This document shows, piece after piece, positions 32,573 to 41,752 of a DNA stretch of 64,000 bases. The translations under genes and the position numbers were made by a program. The DNA is from Acidimicrobiales bacterium. GTDB lineage: Bacteria > Actinomycetota > Acidimicrobiia > Acidimicrobiales > MedAcidi-G1. How positions within the stretch are numbered: position 1 is the stretch's first letter; each line of letters opens with the position of its first letter. The notes beneath the pieces are model-generated. The model was not told the DNA's origin, did no database searches, and was given only the letters and a program-made list of their open reading frames with translations. The stretch is from contig JAAZZG010000005.1 in NCBI GenBank assembly GCA_014237715.1, positions 94,391 to 158,390 on the forward strand, in the 5' to 3' direction.

Positions 32573-34102
32573 TCACACCGGATCCCGTGAATCCCCCCAC
32601 GGTCCGACAAGCCGGTTGGTCGGGACCCACACCTCGGCCACCGTGCCGCGGCCCCGCTCGACCGGCACCAGGCGTATATGCCCCCCCAACTCGCCTTCCA
32701 CGAAGGTCCGCACGATGGTCAGGCCTAGCCCGGAGGCATCGGCCACATCGAACCCCTCGGGGATTCCCACGCCGTCGTCGACCACCCGCACAATCAAGCC
32801 GTCAGCACGACGATCCAACTGGATGCGGACCCAGCCCGCCGCTGAATCTCCGTCGGTTCCGCCAGCCTCCGGATCGGCCAGTTGAGCGGTTGGGAAGGCG
32901 TGGTCGACGGCGTTCTGCAGCAACTCGGTGAGGACGACGGCCATGGTCGTGGCGACCTGGCCGGGCACCACACCGGCATCACCTTCGACGGTGATCGACA
33001 CGGGACGGAGCGGCGAGGACACGCTCTCTTCCACCACCCGAACCAGCGGTCGCACGATCTCGGCGAACCCGACTTCGTCGTCCGCACTCTGGGCCAGCGT
33101 CTCGTGCACTACCGAGATGGCGCCGATGCGTCGCACCGACTCCCCGAGGGCCTCCCGGGCCTCTTCGCCCTCCAGCCGCCGGGCCTGGAGGCGCAGCAGC
33201 GACGAGATGGTCTGCAGGTTGTTCTTCACCCGGTGGTGGATCTCGCGGATGGTGGCGTCCTTGGACACCAGCTGGCGGTCGCGACGTCGCAGCTCAGTCA
33301 CGTCACGCACCAGGACAATGGCCCCGGTCGGCGTGCCAGCATCCAGCAGGGGGAAGCAATGGCTGACCACCGCCACCTCGTCGGGCCGTTCCATCTCGTC
33401 GATCACCGCGGTGCGACGGGCGAATGCCGACCGCAGCATCGACGAACCCAGCCCGGTGTCGTCGAACCGGGCGCCGGTGACCCCCCGGGTCACTCCCATG
33501 CGATGCAAGGTGGAGACCGCGTTGGGTGAGGCGAACTCGATTCGACCGTCGGAGTCGACGAGGAGCAGACCGTCGCCCACCCGGGGCGTCCGATGTCGGA
33601 GCCGTTCCTCGTCCTGGTACGGAAACTCCCCCCGCTCGAGCATCCGGGCGAAGCGGTCGAACACCGTCAGGTAGGTGCGTTCCTGCTCGCTGCCCGGTCG
33701 GTCCTCGGGCCGCAGTCGTTCACGGGCAAGCACGGCAATGGTCTCGCCATTGCGGCGTACCGGCACGGCCGTGAGGTGCACCGTTCGCTCCGAACCAACC
33801 TCGACCGCGCCATCCACGGTGCACTCGGCCTCGAATGCCTTGACGATCAGAGGCCGGCGTCGGGGCTCGAACACCTGGCCGACGAGATCGGCCCGATACA
33901 GGGTGGTCCCGGTGGTGGGTCGAATGTGGCCCAACAGGACCAACGATCCGTCCGCTTGTCGCGAGTCCCGGGCATAGAGGACGAGGTCGGCGAACGACAG
34001 GTCGGCCAGGAGGCCCCACACGCTGACCAGATTCTGGAGATGGGCGATTCGGACCTCGTCGAGGTCCGAATGGGCCCGGGCCAACTCGGGGAGGGTCGCC
34101 AC
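32573..34102 (-). CDS. pdtaS: Cytosolic sensor histidine kinase PdtaS
   Basis: The 509-residue protein matches mycobacterial PdtaS throughout: an N-terminal GAF-like domain (VWGLLADLSFADLVLYAR), a PAS domain (GDGLLLVDSDGRIEFASPN), the HisKA_2 phosphoacceptor EIHHRVKNNLQTISSLLRL, and an HATPase with ELLQNAVDHAF and SGLGLTIVRTFVEGEL. There is no membrane segment. PdtaS phosphorylates PdtaR, an ANTAR RNA-binding antiterminator; pdtaR is not in this window. Start is GTG, with GGGAG upstream. In mycobacteria the ligand question includes c-di-GMP and copper/NO. Confidence 0.93.
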   Translation of the reverse strand: MATLPELARAHSDLDEVRIAHLQNLVSVWGLLADLSFADLVLYARDSRQADGSLVLLGHIRPTTGTTLYRADLVGQVFEPRRRPLIVKAFEAECTVDGAVEVGSERTVHLTAVPVRRNGETIAVLARERLRPEDRPGSEQERTYLTVFDRFARMLERGEFPYQDEERLRHRTPRVGDGLLLVDSDGRIEFASPNAVSTLHRMGVTRGVTGARFDDTGLGSSMLRSAFARRTAVIDEMERPDEVAVVSHCFPLLDAGTPTGAIVLVRDVTELRRRDRQLVSKDATIREIHHRVKNNLQTISSLLRLQARRLEGEEAREALGESVRRIGAISVVHETLAQSADDEVGFAEIVRPLVRVVEESVSSPLRPVSITVEGDAGVVPGQVATTMAVVLTELLQNAVDHAFPTAQLADPEAGGTDGDSAAGWVRIQLDRRADGLIVRVVDDGVGIPEGFDVADASGLGLTIVRTFVEGELGGHIRLVPVERGRGTVAEVWVPTNRLVGPWGDSRDPV

Positions 34103-34149
34103 CGGCCCGCTGCTCCCCGACCCCTACGTGTCGTCTCTCCGGCTGTCGT

Positions 34150-34380
34150 TCAGCCGAAGCCGACGGGGTTGTGCCCGCCGTCGGCACCGATGTCGACGTA
34201 GGCGATCCGCTCGGCAGGTACCCCCACCCGGCGGCCTCGCACGTCGGTTAACCACAGCACAGCACCGTCGCCACCCACCGCCGACTCGACGTCGGCCACC
34301 AGGGCGTCCACGTCGGTGTCATCGGCCAGTTCGACGGTGATCTCCTTAGGGGTGTTGGTGACCCCGATACGTACGTCCAC
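34150..34380 (-). CDS. DUF3107 family protein
   Basis: The 76-residue protein starts MDVRIGVTNTPKEITVEL and contains DGAVLWLTDVRGRRVGVPAERIAYVDIG, the DUF3107 signature (Rv3208A/TB9.4 in M. tuberculosis). Its function is unknown. The GTG has a GGGAGCGG ribosome site. It lies between mrp and pdtaS, and its 76 residues are full length for the family. Confidence 0.9.
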   Translation of the reverse strand: MDVRIGVTNTPKEITVELADDTDVDALVADVESAVGGDGAVLWLTDVRGRRVGVPAERIAYVDIGADGGHNPVGFG

Positions 34381-34411
34381 GTTCCGCTCCCGTTCCTTCG
34401 TTCCCTGACAG

Positions 34412-35551
34412 TCAGAGAACCTTGAGTTCCCTGTGTCGACGCTTCGTCGGCTTCATCTCCACGTCCAGCACCCGGGCCAGTTCCGCGAACACCGCGCCCA
34501 CTTCGGTCGAGGGGTCGACGGCCACCGGGTGCCCCCGGTCGGCACCCTCGCGCATGGCTGGCACCAGGGGTACCTGGCCGAGTAGCGGCACGCCGACCCG
34601 GTCAGCCAGCGCCTGTCCGCCTCCGGCACCGAATAGTTCGTAGCGGGTGCCGTCGTCGCCGGTGAACCACGACATGTTCTCGATGACCCCGTGGACCTTC
34701 AGGTTGACCTTGTCAGCCATGAAGGCTGCTCGCTGGGCCACCGTCTGGGCAACCGGCTGAGGGGTGGTCACCACGTACATCTCCGCAGTCGGTAGGAAAC
34801 CTGCCAATGAGATGGAGATGTCTCCGGTTCCCGGGGGGAGGTCGACCAGCAGGTAGTCGGGCTCATCCCAGTAGACGTCGGTCAGGAACTGCTCAAGCGC
34901 CTTGTGGAGCATCGGACCCCGCCAGATCACCGGCTGGTCCTCCTCGGCAAAGAATCCCATGGAGATACAACGCACCCCGTGACCCTCCGGCGGGATGAGC
35001 ATGTCGTCGATAACCGTCGGGGGCTGGTTGACACCCAGCATCCGGGGAATGGAGAACCCCCACACGTCAGCGTCCACGACGGCCACGTCGCGGCCCCGAC
35101 CTGCGAGGGCCACAGCCAGATTTGTCGTGACCGAGGACTTGCCCACGCCGCCCTTGCCCGAGGCGATGAGCAGCACCCGGGTCGACGAGTTGGCCTCGGC
35201 GAACGGCACGGCCCGTCCCTCGGAATGGCCGTAGGTCGAGTTCGTGCCGGCGGTCGCCGCCGGATCGCCGTGGAGTCGCTCACGCAGCTCGGCCAGCTCA
35301 GTCTCGGTCATGACGGTGAACTCGACCTCGGTGGCGTCCACGCCATCCAGCGCTGTGACCGCGTCACCGACCGACTGCTGAATCTCGGCCTTCATCGGAC
35401 ATCCGGGCACGGTCAGGGCTATCTGGACGGTGACCTGGGCGCCGGAGATGCCGATCTCACGAACCATGCCGAGATCGACGATGCTGCGGCGGAGTTCAGG
35501 GTCCTGAACGGGTCGGAGGGCATCAACCACCTGAGGTTCGGTGACCGGCAC
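34412..35551 (-). CDS. mrp: Mrp/ApbC-type iron-sulfur cluster carrier ATPase
   Basis: The 379-residue protein has an N-terminal MIP18/DUF59 domain (DPELRRSIVDLGMV, GCPMKAEI) and a ParA-like ATPase with deviant Walker A IASGKGGVGKSSVTTNLA, VDADVWGFSIPRML and DLPPGTGDISISL. The CxxC found near the end of many Nbp35/ApbC proteins is missing (WFTGDDGTRYELFG), as in mycobacterial Mrp. GTG start with AGGAG 4 nt before it. It is divergent from a SufR-like regulator, which fits a role in Fe-S cluster delivery. Confidence 0.94.
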   Translation of the reverse strand: MPVTEPQVVDALRPVQDPELRRSIVDLGMVREIGISGAQVTVQIALTVPGCPMKAEIQQSVGDAVTALDGVDATEVEFTVMTETELAELRERLHGDPAATAGTNSTYGHSEGRAVPFAEANSSTRVLLIASGKGGVGKSSVTTNLAVALAGRGRDVAVVDADVWGFSIPRMLGVNQPPTVIDDMLIPPEGHGVRCISMGFFAEEDQPVIWRGPMLHKALEQFLTDVYWDEPDYLLVDLPPGTGDISISLAGFLPTAEMYVVTTPQPVAQTVAQRAAFMADKVNLKVHGVIENMSWFTGDDGTRYELFGAGGGQALADRVGVPLLGQVPLVPAMREGADRGHPVAVDPSTEVGAVFAELARVLDVEMKPTKRRHRELKVL

Positions 35552-35653
35552 GGGGCTCCTGTTCGAGGATCTGTTGAGGGATCGAACGCTGTTCGAGCGG
35601 ACGGCCGACAGGTCCGAACGGCCGCTGGCGGCCGGCCGGGGTGCCGGGATCGG

Positions 35654-35659
35654 TAGAAT
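35654..35659 (+). promoter_or_regulatory. Leaderless-type -10 box of the SufR-like gene
   Basis: TAGAAT is 6 nt before the GTG. It lies in the 114-base gap shared with mrp, so one operator could control both. Confidence 0.55.
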
Positions 35660-35665
35660 AACCGG

Positions 35666-36394
35666 GTGGACGGGCCCCCCCTCACGGCTACCGAGTTCTC
35701 TTCGGCGGTCACGGCGATCACCGGAGCATTCGGTGACCCGACTCGACGGGACATCTACCTCCACGTCCGTGAACGTGTAGACGAGGACACGGGCGTCACC
35801 GCAGCGGATACCGCAGCGGTCTTCAACCTCCATCCCAACGTGGCCCGGCACCACCTAGACAAGTTGGCCGCCGGCGGCTATCTGGAAATCGCCGTGGAAC
35901 GCCCCGAGGGCGCATCGGCCGGCCGGCCCTCCAAGCACTACCGGGTGGCCGACGCCGGCTCCCCCCTTGAACTCCCGGTCCGTCAGGATGCCGTGCTGGT
36001 CAGCCTGCTGGGCCGCGCTCTGGCCCTCCTGCCCAGCGACCAGGCCGAGGAGATGGCCGAGGAGGTGGGCGCCGAGGTCGGTCGGAGCATGGCGGGCTCC
36101 CTCGGATCCGATGAGGCCCACCGGTCGTTGCGATCGGCCATGCAGGTGGTGGCCGAGGCCCTCACCGCCCACGGTTTCGCCGCTCGAGCCGAACGGTCGG
36201 GTGACGATCGTCTGCGGATCGTCTCCGAACACTGTCCGTTCGGTGGCGCACCAATCGACCATCCTGTGATCTGCGCGGTCGACCGGGGCCTGGTACGCGG
36301 AATGCTGGGGGCCCTGTACGGCGAGACGACTGCTGAGACGCGGTCGTCGCTGCCCATGGGTGATGCCGTGTGCGTCACCGACGTCCTGGCCTGA
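35666..36394 (+). CDS. SufR-like iron-sulfur transcription regulator
   Basis: The 242-residue protein has an N-terminal ArsR/DeoR-type helix-turn-helix (ADTAAVFNLHPNVARHHLDK) and a C-terminal cysteine set at Cys190, Cys203 and Cys236. The 13-residue spacing of the first two equals that recalled for mycobacterial SufR (Rv1460), and the third is about five residues farther away. SufR represses suf genes when its Fe-S cluster is intact. No suf operon is nearby; its neighbours are mrp and a broken cysteine desulfurase, so it probably tunes Fe-S supply. Confidence 0.82.
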   Translation: MDGPPLTATEFSSAVTAITGAFGDPTRRDIYLHVRERVDEDTGVTAADTAAVFNLHPNVARHHLDKLAAGGYLEIAVERPEGASAGRPSKHYRVADAGSPLELPVRQDAVLVSLLGRALALLPSDQAEEMAEEVGAEVGRSMAGSLGSDEAHRSLRSAMQVVAEALTAHGFAARAERSGDDRLRIVSEHCPFGGAPIDHPVICAVDRGLVRGMLGALYGETTAETRSSLPMGDAVCVTDVLA

Positions 36395-36429
36395 CCCGCA
36401 CCCTTCTTCAGGCCTCCGTGCGCACGCCC

Positions 36430-36807
36430 GTGACCCGCCACTATCGAGATCACGCGTCTACCTCGCCGGGCCGCCTGGAGGCCGTGAACCCCAAGAGCGC
36501 CACCCTGAGTGACGGCGTCGGCGATCTCGGTCGCATTCACCACGAAGGCATGGTGGCCCGTCAGACCGCTGAGGAGGCCCGGGAAGACCTGGCCGCCATG
36601 GTCGGAGCCCGGAGCCGGGAGGTCGTATCCACCTCGGACGCCGCCGAGGCCATGGGCGTCGACGCCTACCGGTCGTTACGCCTGTCGGTCGGCTGGTGTT
36701 CCACGCAGGCCAATGTGGAAGCGGCGACCGCGGCGTTGCCGGGCATCATGCGGGACCTCCGGGCACTCCGTCACGACCCTCACGACCGGCAACACGACAA
36801 GCCATGA
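36430..36807 (+). pseudogene. Cysteine desulfurase remnant with the centre deleted in frame
   Basis: The 125-residue product joins the N-terminus of a class V aminotransferase-type desulfurase (YRDHASTSPGRLEAV, RIHHEGMVARQTAEEAREDL, GARSREVVSTS) to its C-terminus (AEAMGVDAYRSLRLSVGW, ANVEAATAALPGIM). Normal enzymes have about 380-400 residues, so some 260 are missing, including the PLP lysine and active-site Cys. It cannot be active. Point changes (YRDHAS for YLDHAS, VVSTS for VVFTS) also suggest decay. The frame is nevertheless intact and its stop overlaps the next gene as ATGA. Start (GTG) is uncertain. Confidence 0.8.
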
Positions 36808-37283
36808 CCATCCTCCTCATCCGTCACGGTTCGGCCGGCGATCCCTACCAATGGTCGGGCGACGACGCCGACCGGCCGCTGGATGCCGCCGGCACCGACC
36901 AGGCCACCCGTCTAGCCGACCATGTAGACGGGCTGCTAGTCGGTCGGCCGCTGGCTGGGATCCGCAGTAGCCGGGCCGTCCGGTGCATCCAAACCGTCGG
37001 GCCTACCGCAGGCCGCCACGGCCTACTCCCGGAGACCGACCCTTCCCTCTTCGAGGGCGCGTCGTCCGCCATGACCAAACTCGTCCGGGAACACGCCGGA
37101 GCCGAGGACGCGGACCGACGGGTCGTGGTGCTGTGTAGCCACTCCGACGTCATCCCCGACGTGATCCGTGACGTGGTCTCCGACGGTGCCGGACTGAGCG
37201 GCGGAAGGGGCTGCGCGTACGCCTCGATCTGGGAACTGACGGTGGCCGACGGCGCCGTCGTTCACGCCCATTACCACGAGTAG
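36804..37283 (+). CDS. SixA-like histidine phosphatase
   Basis: The 159-residue protein begins MTILLIRHGSAGDP with the catalytic RHG, has IRSSRAVRCIQTVGP, and the second His in VVVLCSHSDVIPDVI. SixA-type enzymes remove phosphate from phosphohistidine or small substrates. Its ATG overlaps the stop of the desulfurase remnant (ATGA), so its translation may rely on that frame. It converges on ccmH. Confidence 0.87.
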   Translation: MTILLIRHGSAGDPYQWSGDDADRPLDAAGTDQATRLADHVDGLLVGRPLAGIRSSRAVRCIQTVGPTAGRHGLLPETDPSLFEGASSAMTKLVREHAGAEDADRRVVVLCSHSDVIPDVIRDVVSDGAGLSGGRGCAYASIWELTVADGAVVHAHYHE

Positions 37284-37327
37284 CGGACCGGCTGTCTCGG
37301 GTCGGCAAGAGGCGCCCGGGCTGGGAC

Positions 37328-38635
37328 TCAGCCGTCGAGCAGGCCCAACGAGATGAGGGAAGCCGTGAGATCGGCCGGGGGATCTTCCAGGGCGGCGAAG
37401 GCCCGGACGTCTGCAGCCACCTGATCGGTGCGGGCAGGCACCGACATGCCCACCACGGCCCGATAGGCCAACGCGTACGGGTCGGTCGGCCCGACGACCA
37501 CCGCCTCGTCGAGACCAGCCAGACCCCGTTCGACCAACTCGGGCACCCGGGTCGAGGCCAGCAACCATCCCCGCTCGGCCAGTAGGGCGGCCCGCTCCGG
37601 TTGGCGACCCGCACCCGCCCGCTCGGCGGCATCTAGACCCGAATCCAGGAGCTCAAGGGCGGCCAACAACTCGCCCTCGGAAGCCAACGCACCGGCGATC
37701 CGCTGGCGGAGCCGGCTGGCGGCCAGCAGGTCTCCCACTATGGGCGGTGCTTCTAGGTCGTCGAGCACCGTCAGGTCGACCGCGGCCCCGGCGTGGTCAC
37801 CCTCGGCGTGACGGGCCGACGCCCGGAACACCCGCACGTCAGCAAAGGTGCCATCGGAGGCCACGGCATCGTCCAGGTCAACCAGAGCGGCGACCCGGTC
37901 GCCGGTTCGCCAGCGAGACCAACCCCGGTAGGCCAGCGCCTCCACGTTGGACGGCTGGATCTCCAGGACCTGGGTGTAGAGCGCATCGGCCTCAGCCGGC
38001 GCGGCCACCCCCGCCTCGGCCAGCAGCGTGCGCGTCGACGACCTGATGTCGCCGGTGAGGGTATTGCCGGCCGTGCGGTCCCCCGCTGTGCGAGCCACCA
38101 GAACACCGGCCAGCACGGCGACCACCGCCACCCCGACCAGCGCCAAATTTCGATTCGACGTGTTGCCCGACGTTCCGGCACCGTCCGATCCCGCAGCGGA
38201 ACCCGCCTGAGCTCTGGGCCGGCCCGATGTCCAGCGGGCGACGGCCAGGCTCACACCGGTGAGGGCCGCCGCTGCGGCCAGCACAGGCAGCACCCAGACC
38301 AAGCCGGTCAAGCCCCGACCGGTCGGCGTGTAGTCGATGTCCTCGCCGAAGCGGTCCACCAGCATGGTCCGGACCTCGGCATCGGTTCGACCCTCATCGA
38401 CCATCGTCCGGATGGTCGACCGGATGGTCCGGGCAATGGGTACATCGGACTCACCCAGGGACTGACCCTGACAGACCGGACAGGCGAAGTCCCCGGCCAG
38501 GGCATGGACCCGATCGGCATTGGTACGCGGCGCCTGATCGGCTACCTCGGATACCACAAGGCTGCCCACCGCCACGACCAGCACCAGCAGCCAGATGGCC
38601 CGGCCCCAGCCGGTACGAGCAGGCCGACCGTTCAC
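37328..38635 (-). CDS. ccmH: Cytochrome c maturation protein CcmH fused to a TPR region
   Basis: The 435-residue protein has an N-terminal membrane helix, the CcmH redox motif at Cys52/Cys55 (DFACPVCQGQSLGESD), a second membrane helix near residue 105, a third near residue 150, and a C-terminal TPR-like region (EALAYRGWSRWRTGDRVAAL and repeats) equal to CcmI/CycH. CcmH reduces apocytochrome cysteines; CcmI holds the apocytochrome. Here both functions are on one chain. The start overlaps the ccmG stop (GTGA). It is the last gene of the ccm operon. Confidence 0.92.
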   Translation of the reverse strand: MNGRPARTGWGRAIWLLVLVVAVGSLVVSEVADQAPRTNADRVHALAGDFACPVCQGQSLGESDVPIARTIRSTIRTMVDEGRTDAEVRTMLVDRFGEDIDYTPTGRGLTGLVWVLPVLAAAAALTGVSLAVARWTSGRPRAQAGSAAGSDGAGTSGNTSNRNLALVGVAVVAVLAGVLVARTAGDRTAGNTLTGDIRSSTRTLLAEAGVAAPAEADALYTQVLEIQPSNVEALAYRGWSRWRTGDRVAALVDLDDAVASDGTFADVRVFRASARHAEGDHAGAAVDLTVLDDLEAPPIVGDLLAASRLRQRIAGALASEGELLAALELLDSGLDAAERAGAGRQPERAALLAERGWLLASTRVPELVERGLAGLDEAVVVGPTDPYALAYRAVVGMSVPARTDQVAADVRAFAALEDPPADLTASLISLGLLDG

Positions 38636-39195
38636 GACCCGGTCCGATCTCCGGCCACGACAGCCAGGCCTCGATCCAGAAGGCCTTCCAGGTCCTCGCG
38701 GACCACGCCACCGACCACCTTGGCGGCTACGTGACCCGACGGGGTCACGAGGTATGACTCGGGAACCGCCACCACGCCCCAGTCCACGGCGATCCGACCA
38801 GTGTCGGCGGGAAGGACCGGCCACCCGCCGCCGTGTTCGGCGAAGAAGCGGGAGATGGCCGACGGGCGATCGTCGAAGGCCACGCTGACCACCCGGACCT
38901 CAGGTACCGCCGGATCGGACCCGTCGTGGACCTCGGCGAAGGCCACCAACTGTGGGTGTTCCTCGATGCATGGGACGCAGGTGGTGGAGAAGAAGTTGAC
39001 CAGCACCCAACGACCCCGTTGGTCATCGATGTCCCAGAGGGCGCCGTCGAGCGTGATGCCCGCCACCGGCGGCGCCACGGCACCCACCAGGTGGGTGGTC
39101 ATCCGATCCCTCACGGCCTCACGGGTAGCGAACACCATGACAAGCACGGCCAGCACCAGGCCCACAACCAACGCGGTGCGACGTACCGGGTTCAT
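38632..39195 (-). CDS. ccmG: CcmG/DsbE thioredoxin-like protein
   Basis: The 187-residue protein has one N-terminal membrane helix and a thioredoxin fold facing outward with the active site FFSTTCVPCIEEHP and the cis-Pro region WGVVAVPESYLV. It keeps apocytochrome or CcmH thiols reduced during haem attachment. ATG overlaps the ccmF stop (ATGA), and its own stop overlaps the ccmH start. Confidence 0.94.
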   Translation of the reverse strand: MNPVRRTALVVGLVLAVLVMVFATREAVRDRMTTHLVGAVAPPVAGITLDGALWDIDDQRGRWVLVNFFSTTCVPCIEEHPQLVAFAEVHDGSDPAVPEVRVVSVAFDDRPSAISRFFAEHGGGWPVLPADTGRIAVDWGVVAVPESYLVTPSGHVAAKVVGGVVREDLEGLLDRGLAVVAGDRTGS

Positions 39196-41186
39196 GTGGA
39201 CTGCTCACTGATCTCTTCGGCAAGCAGGTCCCTGCGCCGGGCACGACCCGTCGGGCTGCCGGCACCGGGGACGGCGGCCAATGCAGTGCCGATGGCCATC
39301 ACCGCCCCTCCGATCCACAACCAGGCCACCAAAGGCTGCACGGTCACCCGGACCACCGTGCTGCCGGACCCGTCACCGGACGCGTCGCCGAGCCCCTCAT
39401 CGGGATCGGGTACCGCCAGCACCGCCAACTGCACGTCATCGCGGACCGTGGACCGGGTGGCCGGCGTGCCGATGGTCTGCCCCGCATACGGGAAGACGCT
39501 GATGGCCGGCTCGAACCGCTCGCCGTCGACCATCACGGCGACCCGGGTCTCGGTCTTCTCCGGCAGTTTCACGGTCGACAGGCCGTCGAAGACCAACTGG
39601 TGGCCGGCGAACGTGGCCCGGTCACCCACTGCGTTGAACCGGAACTCGGCCTGACGGACGAACGACGACGAGCAGGCAAAGGCCACGGCGACCACGGCCA
39701 CCCCAACGTGGACGACCATCCCGCCGCTGGACCGTCCCACCAGGCCGCGCAGGCCGCGGGCCCGGACGGCCAGTATCAGGTGCCGCATCGCCCCACCGGC
39801 AGCAAAGCCCCCCAGGCCCACGGCCAGGGTCGGGGCCCAACCGCGGCCTCCTAGGACAACCGCCAGGACCATGGCCGCCGCGCCGGCAATCGCCGGCCAA
39901 CGCAACCGGACCGACAGGACCTCTACGGTTCCCCGGCCCCACGGCAGGGCGGGCGCCACGGCCATAAGGAAAAGCAGGGCGAAGCCCACCGGCATGGTCA
40001 TCCGCTCGAAGTACGGGTTGCCCACGGCGATCCGATCGCCCTGGGCCGCTTCGACCAGCAGCGGGAACACGGTGCCCAGCAGCACCACGAAGGCGAACGC
40101 CCCGAACAACAGGTTGTTGCCCAGGAACGCCCCGGTGCGCGACAACGGCGACTCGATGGAGCCCGGCGCCCGGAGGGCGTCACCCCGCCAGGCAATGAGC
40201 CCCACCGTGGTGGCCACCACGAGGGCGAAGAAGCCCAACAGCAGCGGCCCGATGCCCGACTCGGTGAAGGCGTGGACCGACTCGAGCACGCCGGACCGGG
40301 TTATGAACGTGCCCAAGATGGTGAGGGCAAACGTGGCGCACAGCAGCGACAGGTTCCAAACCCGCAGCATCCCCCTCCGTTCCTGGACCATGACCGAGTG
40401 GAGGTAGGCGGTACCGGTCAACCACGGGAGGAACGAGGCGTTCTCCACCGGATCCCACGCCCAGTAGCCGCCCCAGCCCAGCACCTCATAGGACCACCAG
40501 GCACCGAGAATGATCCCCACGGTCAGGCATCCCCAAGCCGTCAAGGTCCAACGCCGGGCCTCGAGCAGCCACCCCTCGCCCATCCGGCCGGTGGCCAGGG
40601 CGGCCACCGCCAGGGCAAAGGGCACGGTGAACCCGACGTACCCGAGGTACAGCACCGGCGGATGGAAGGCCATCAGCACGTGGTTCTGGAGCAACGGGTT
40701 GGGACCTGGCCCGTCGTAGCCGGCCCACGGTTCGAACCGACCAAAGGGCTGGGCCGGGCCGGCCAGCAACAGGAAGAAGAAGGCGCAGACGGCGAACATC
40801 ACCAGCAGGGTCCAGCCGACCATCGGGTCGTCGAGGCGGTCCCGGAACCGGCGGACCACCAGTACCAGGTACCCCACGAGGATCAGGACCCACAACAGAA
40901 TCGAACCCTCGAGGGCCGACCACAGAGTGGCCACGTTGAACAGCGCCGGGGTGCGGTGGCTACCGTGCTCTGCCACGAAGGCCACGGTGAAGTCCCGGGT
41001 AATCAGCGCCCGTTCCATAACCACCACCTGGCCGACGGCTGCCACGGCCAGCAACACCGCCCAGGTCCGTGACCGACCGACCAGCGATGGCGTGCGGGTG
41101 GCCAGTCCGACTGCCACGGTGACTATCCCGGCGACCGAGGCAGCCAACCCGAGGGCTACAAAGAGCGTTCCGAGGGTGGCGTTCAC
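39192..41186 (-). CDS. ccmF: Cytochrome c haem lyase subunit CcmF
   Basis: The 664-residue membrane protein has about 14-15 helices and the WWD haem-handling segment GWGGYWAWDPVENASFLPWL, preceded by LGAWWSYEVL. It attaches haem from CcmE to apocytochrome c together with CcmH. The GTG start overlaps the ccmE stop by 4 bases; the open frame upstream lies inside ccmE and is not used. Confidence 0.95.
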   Translation of the reverse strand: MNATLGTLFVALGLAASVAGIVTVAVGLATRTPSLVGRSRTWAVLLAVAAVGQVVVMERALITRDFTVAFVAEHGSHRTPALFNVATLWSALEGSILLWVLILVGYLVLVVRRFRDRLDDPMVGWTLLVMFAVCAFFFLLLAGPAQPFGRFEPWAGYDGPGPNPLLQNHVLMAFHPPVLYLGYVGFTVPFALAVAALATGRMGEGWLLEARRWTLTAWGCLTVGIILGAWWSYEVLGWGGYWAWDPVENASFLPWLTGTAYLHSVMVQERRGMLRVWNLSLLCATFALTILGTFITRSGVLESVHAFTESGIGPLLLGFFALVVATTVGLIAWRGDALRAPGSIESPLSRTGAFLGNNLLFGAFAFVVLLGTVFPLLVEAAQGDRIAVGNPYFERMTMPVGFALLFLMAVAPALPWGRGTVEVLSVRLRWPAIAGAAAMVLAVVLGGRGWAPTLAVGLGGFAAGGAMRHLILAVRARGLRGLVGRSSGGMVVHVGVAVVAVAFACSSSFVRQAEFRFNAVGDRATFAGHQLVFDGLSTVKLPEKTETRVAVMVDGERFEPAISVFPYAGQTIGTPATRSTVRDDVQLAVLAVPDPDEGLGDASGDGSGSTVVRVTVQPLVAWLWIGGAVMAIGTALAAVPGAGSPTGRARRRDLLAEEISEQST

Positions 41187-41752
41187 CCGCCCGCCGAAGC
41201 GTTGTCGTCCGGGAGGCCACACGCCTTGAGCTCGGCACCCTCGCCCCGGTAATCGTTGTCGTGCTTGACCACCATGTGGTCGGTCCGGAGGTACCAACCG
41301 TCAGCGGCCGGCGCAACGAGGCCGGGAGGCACCGGACCACGAACCCACGAGCCCTGCAGGACCACCGGAACCCCGGGTTGGAACAGCTCGGCCGGGTCCC
41401 CGAGGTGCACTACGTCGGCTAGGACGTCACCGGCACACAGGGTGAAGACCACCGCCGACCCTCCGTCCACCTCAATCTCGAGGATCCCGGGCTGGGGCGT
41501 GCCAACCACCCGGAACCGGTCACCGTCGAGTTCGGAACGCAGCTCCACGGCCCGGTCCGCCTCGTAGAAGAAGAGCGACGCGTCACCCAGGGTCTGGAAG
41601 AGGACGGCCACCACGGCCGCCACGAGCACCACGAGCACCACGACCGCGCCGGGTCGTCGTTGGACCGAGCCCGATTCGGGACGGGCGGGTGCCGGTGTCA
41701 GATCGTCGATCAGGTCGCCTTCTGGCCCCATCTTGTCGCCGGGATCAGGCAT
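41183..41752 (-). CDS. ccmE: Haem chaperone CcmE
   Basis: The 189-residue protein has an N-terminal membrane helix (AVVVLVVLVAAVVAVLFQTL) and a beta-barrel that carries haem covalently on a His. The HxxxY motif appears as VVKHDNDY, so it is the His-type CcmE rather than the Cys-type found in some archaea and sulfate reducers. The ATG overlaps the end of ccmD by 8 bases. Confidence 0.93.
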   Translation of the reverse strand: MPDPGDKMGPEGDLIDDLTPAPARPESGSVQRRPGAVVVLVVLVAAVVAVLFQTLGDASLFFYEADRAVELRSELDGDRFRVVGTPQPGILEIEVDGGSAVVFTLCAGDVLADVVHLGDPAELFQPGVPVVLQGSWVRGPVPPGLVAPAADGWYLRTDHMVVKHDNDYRGEGAELKACGLPDDNASAGG

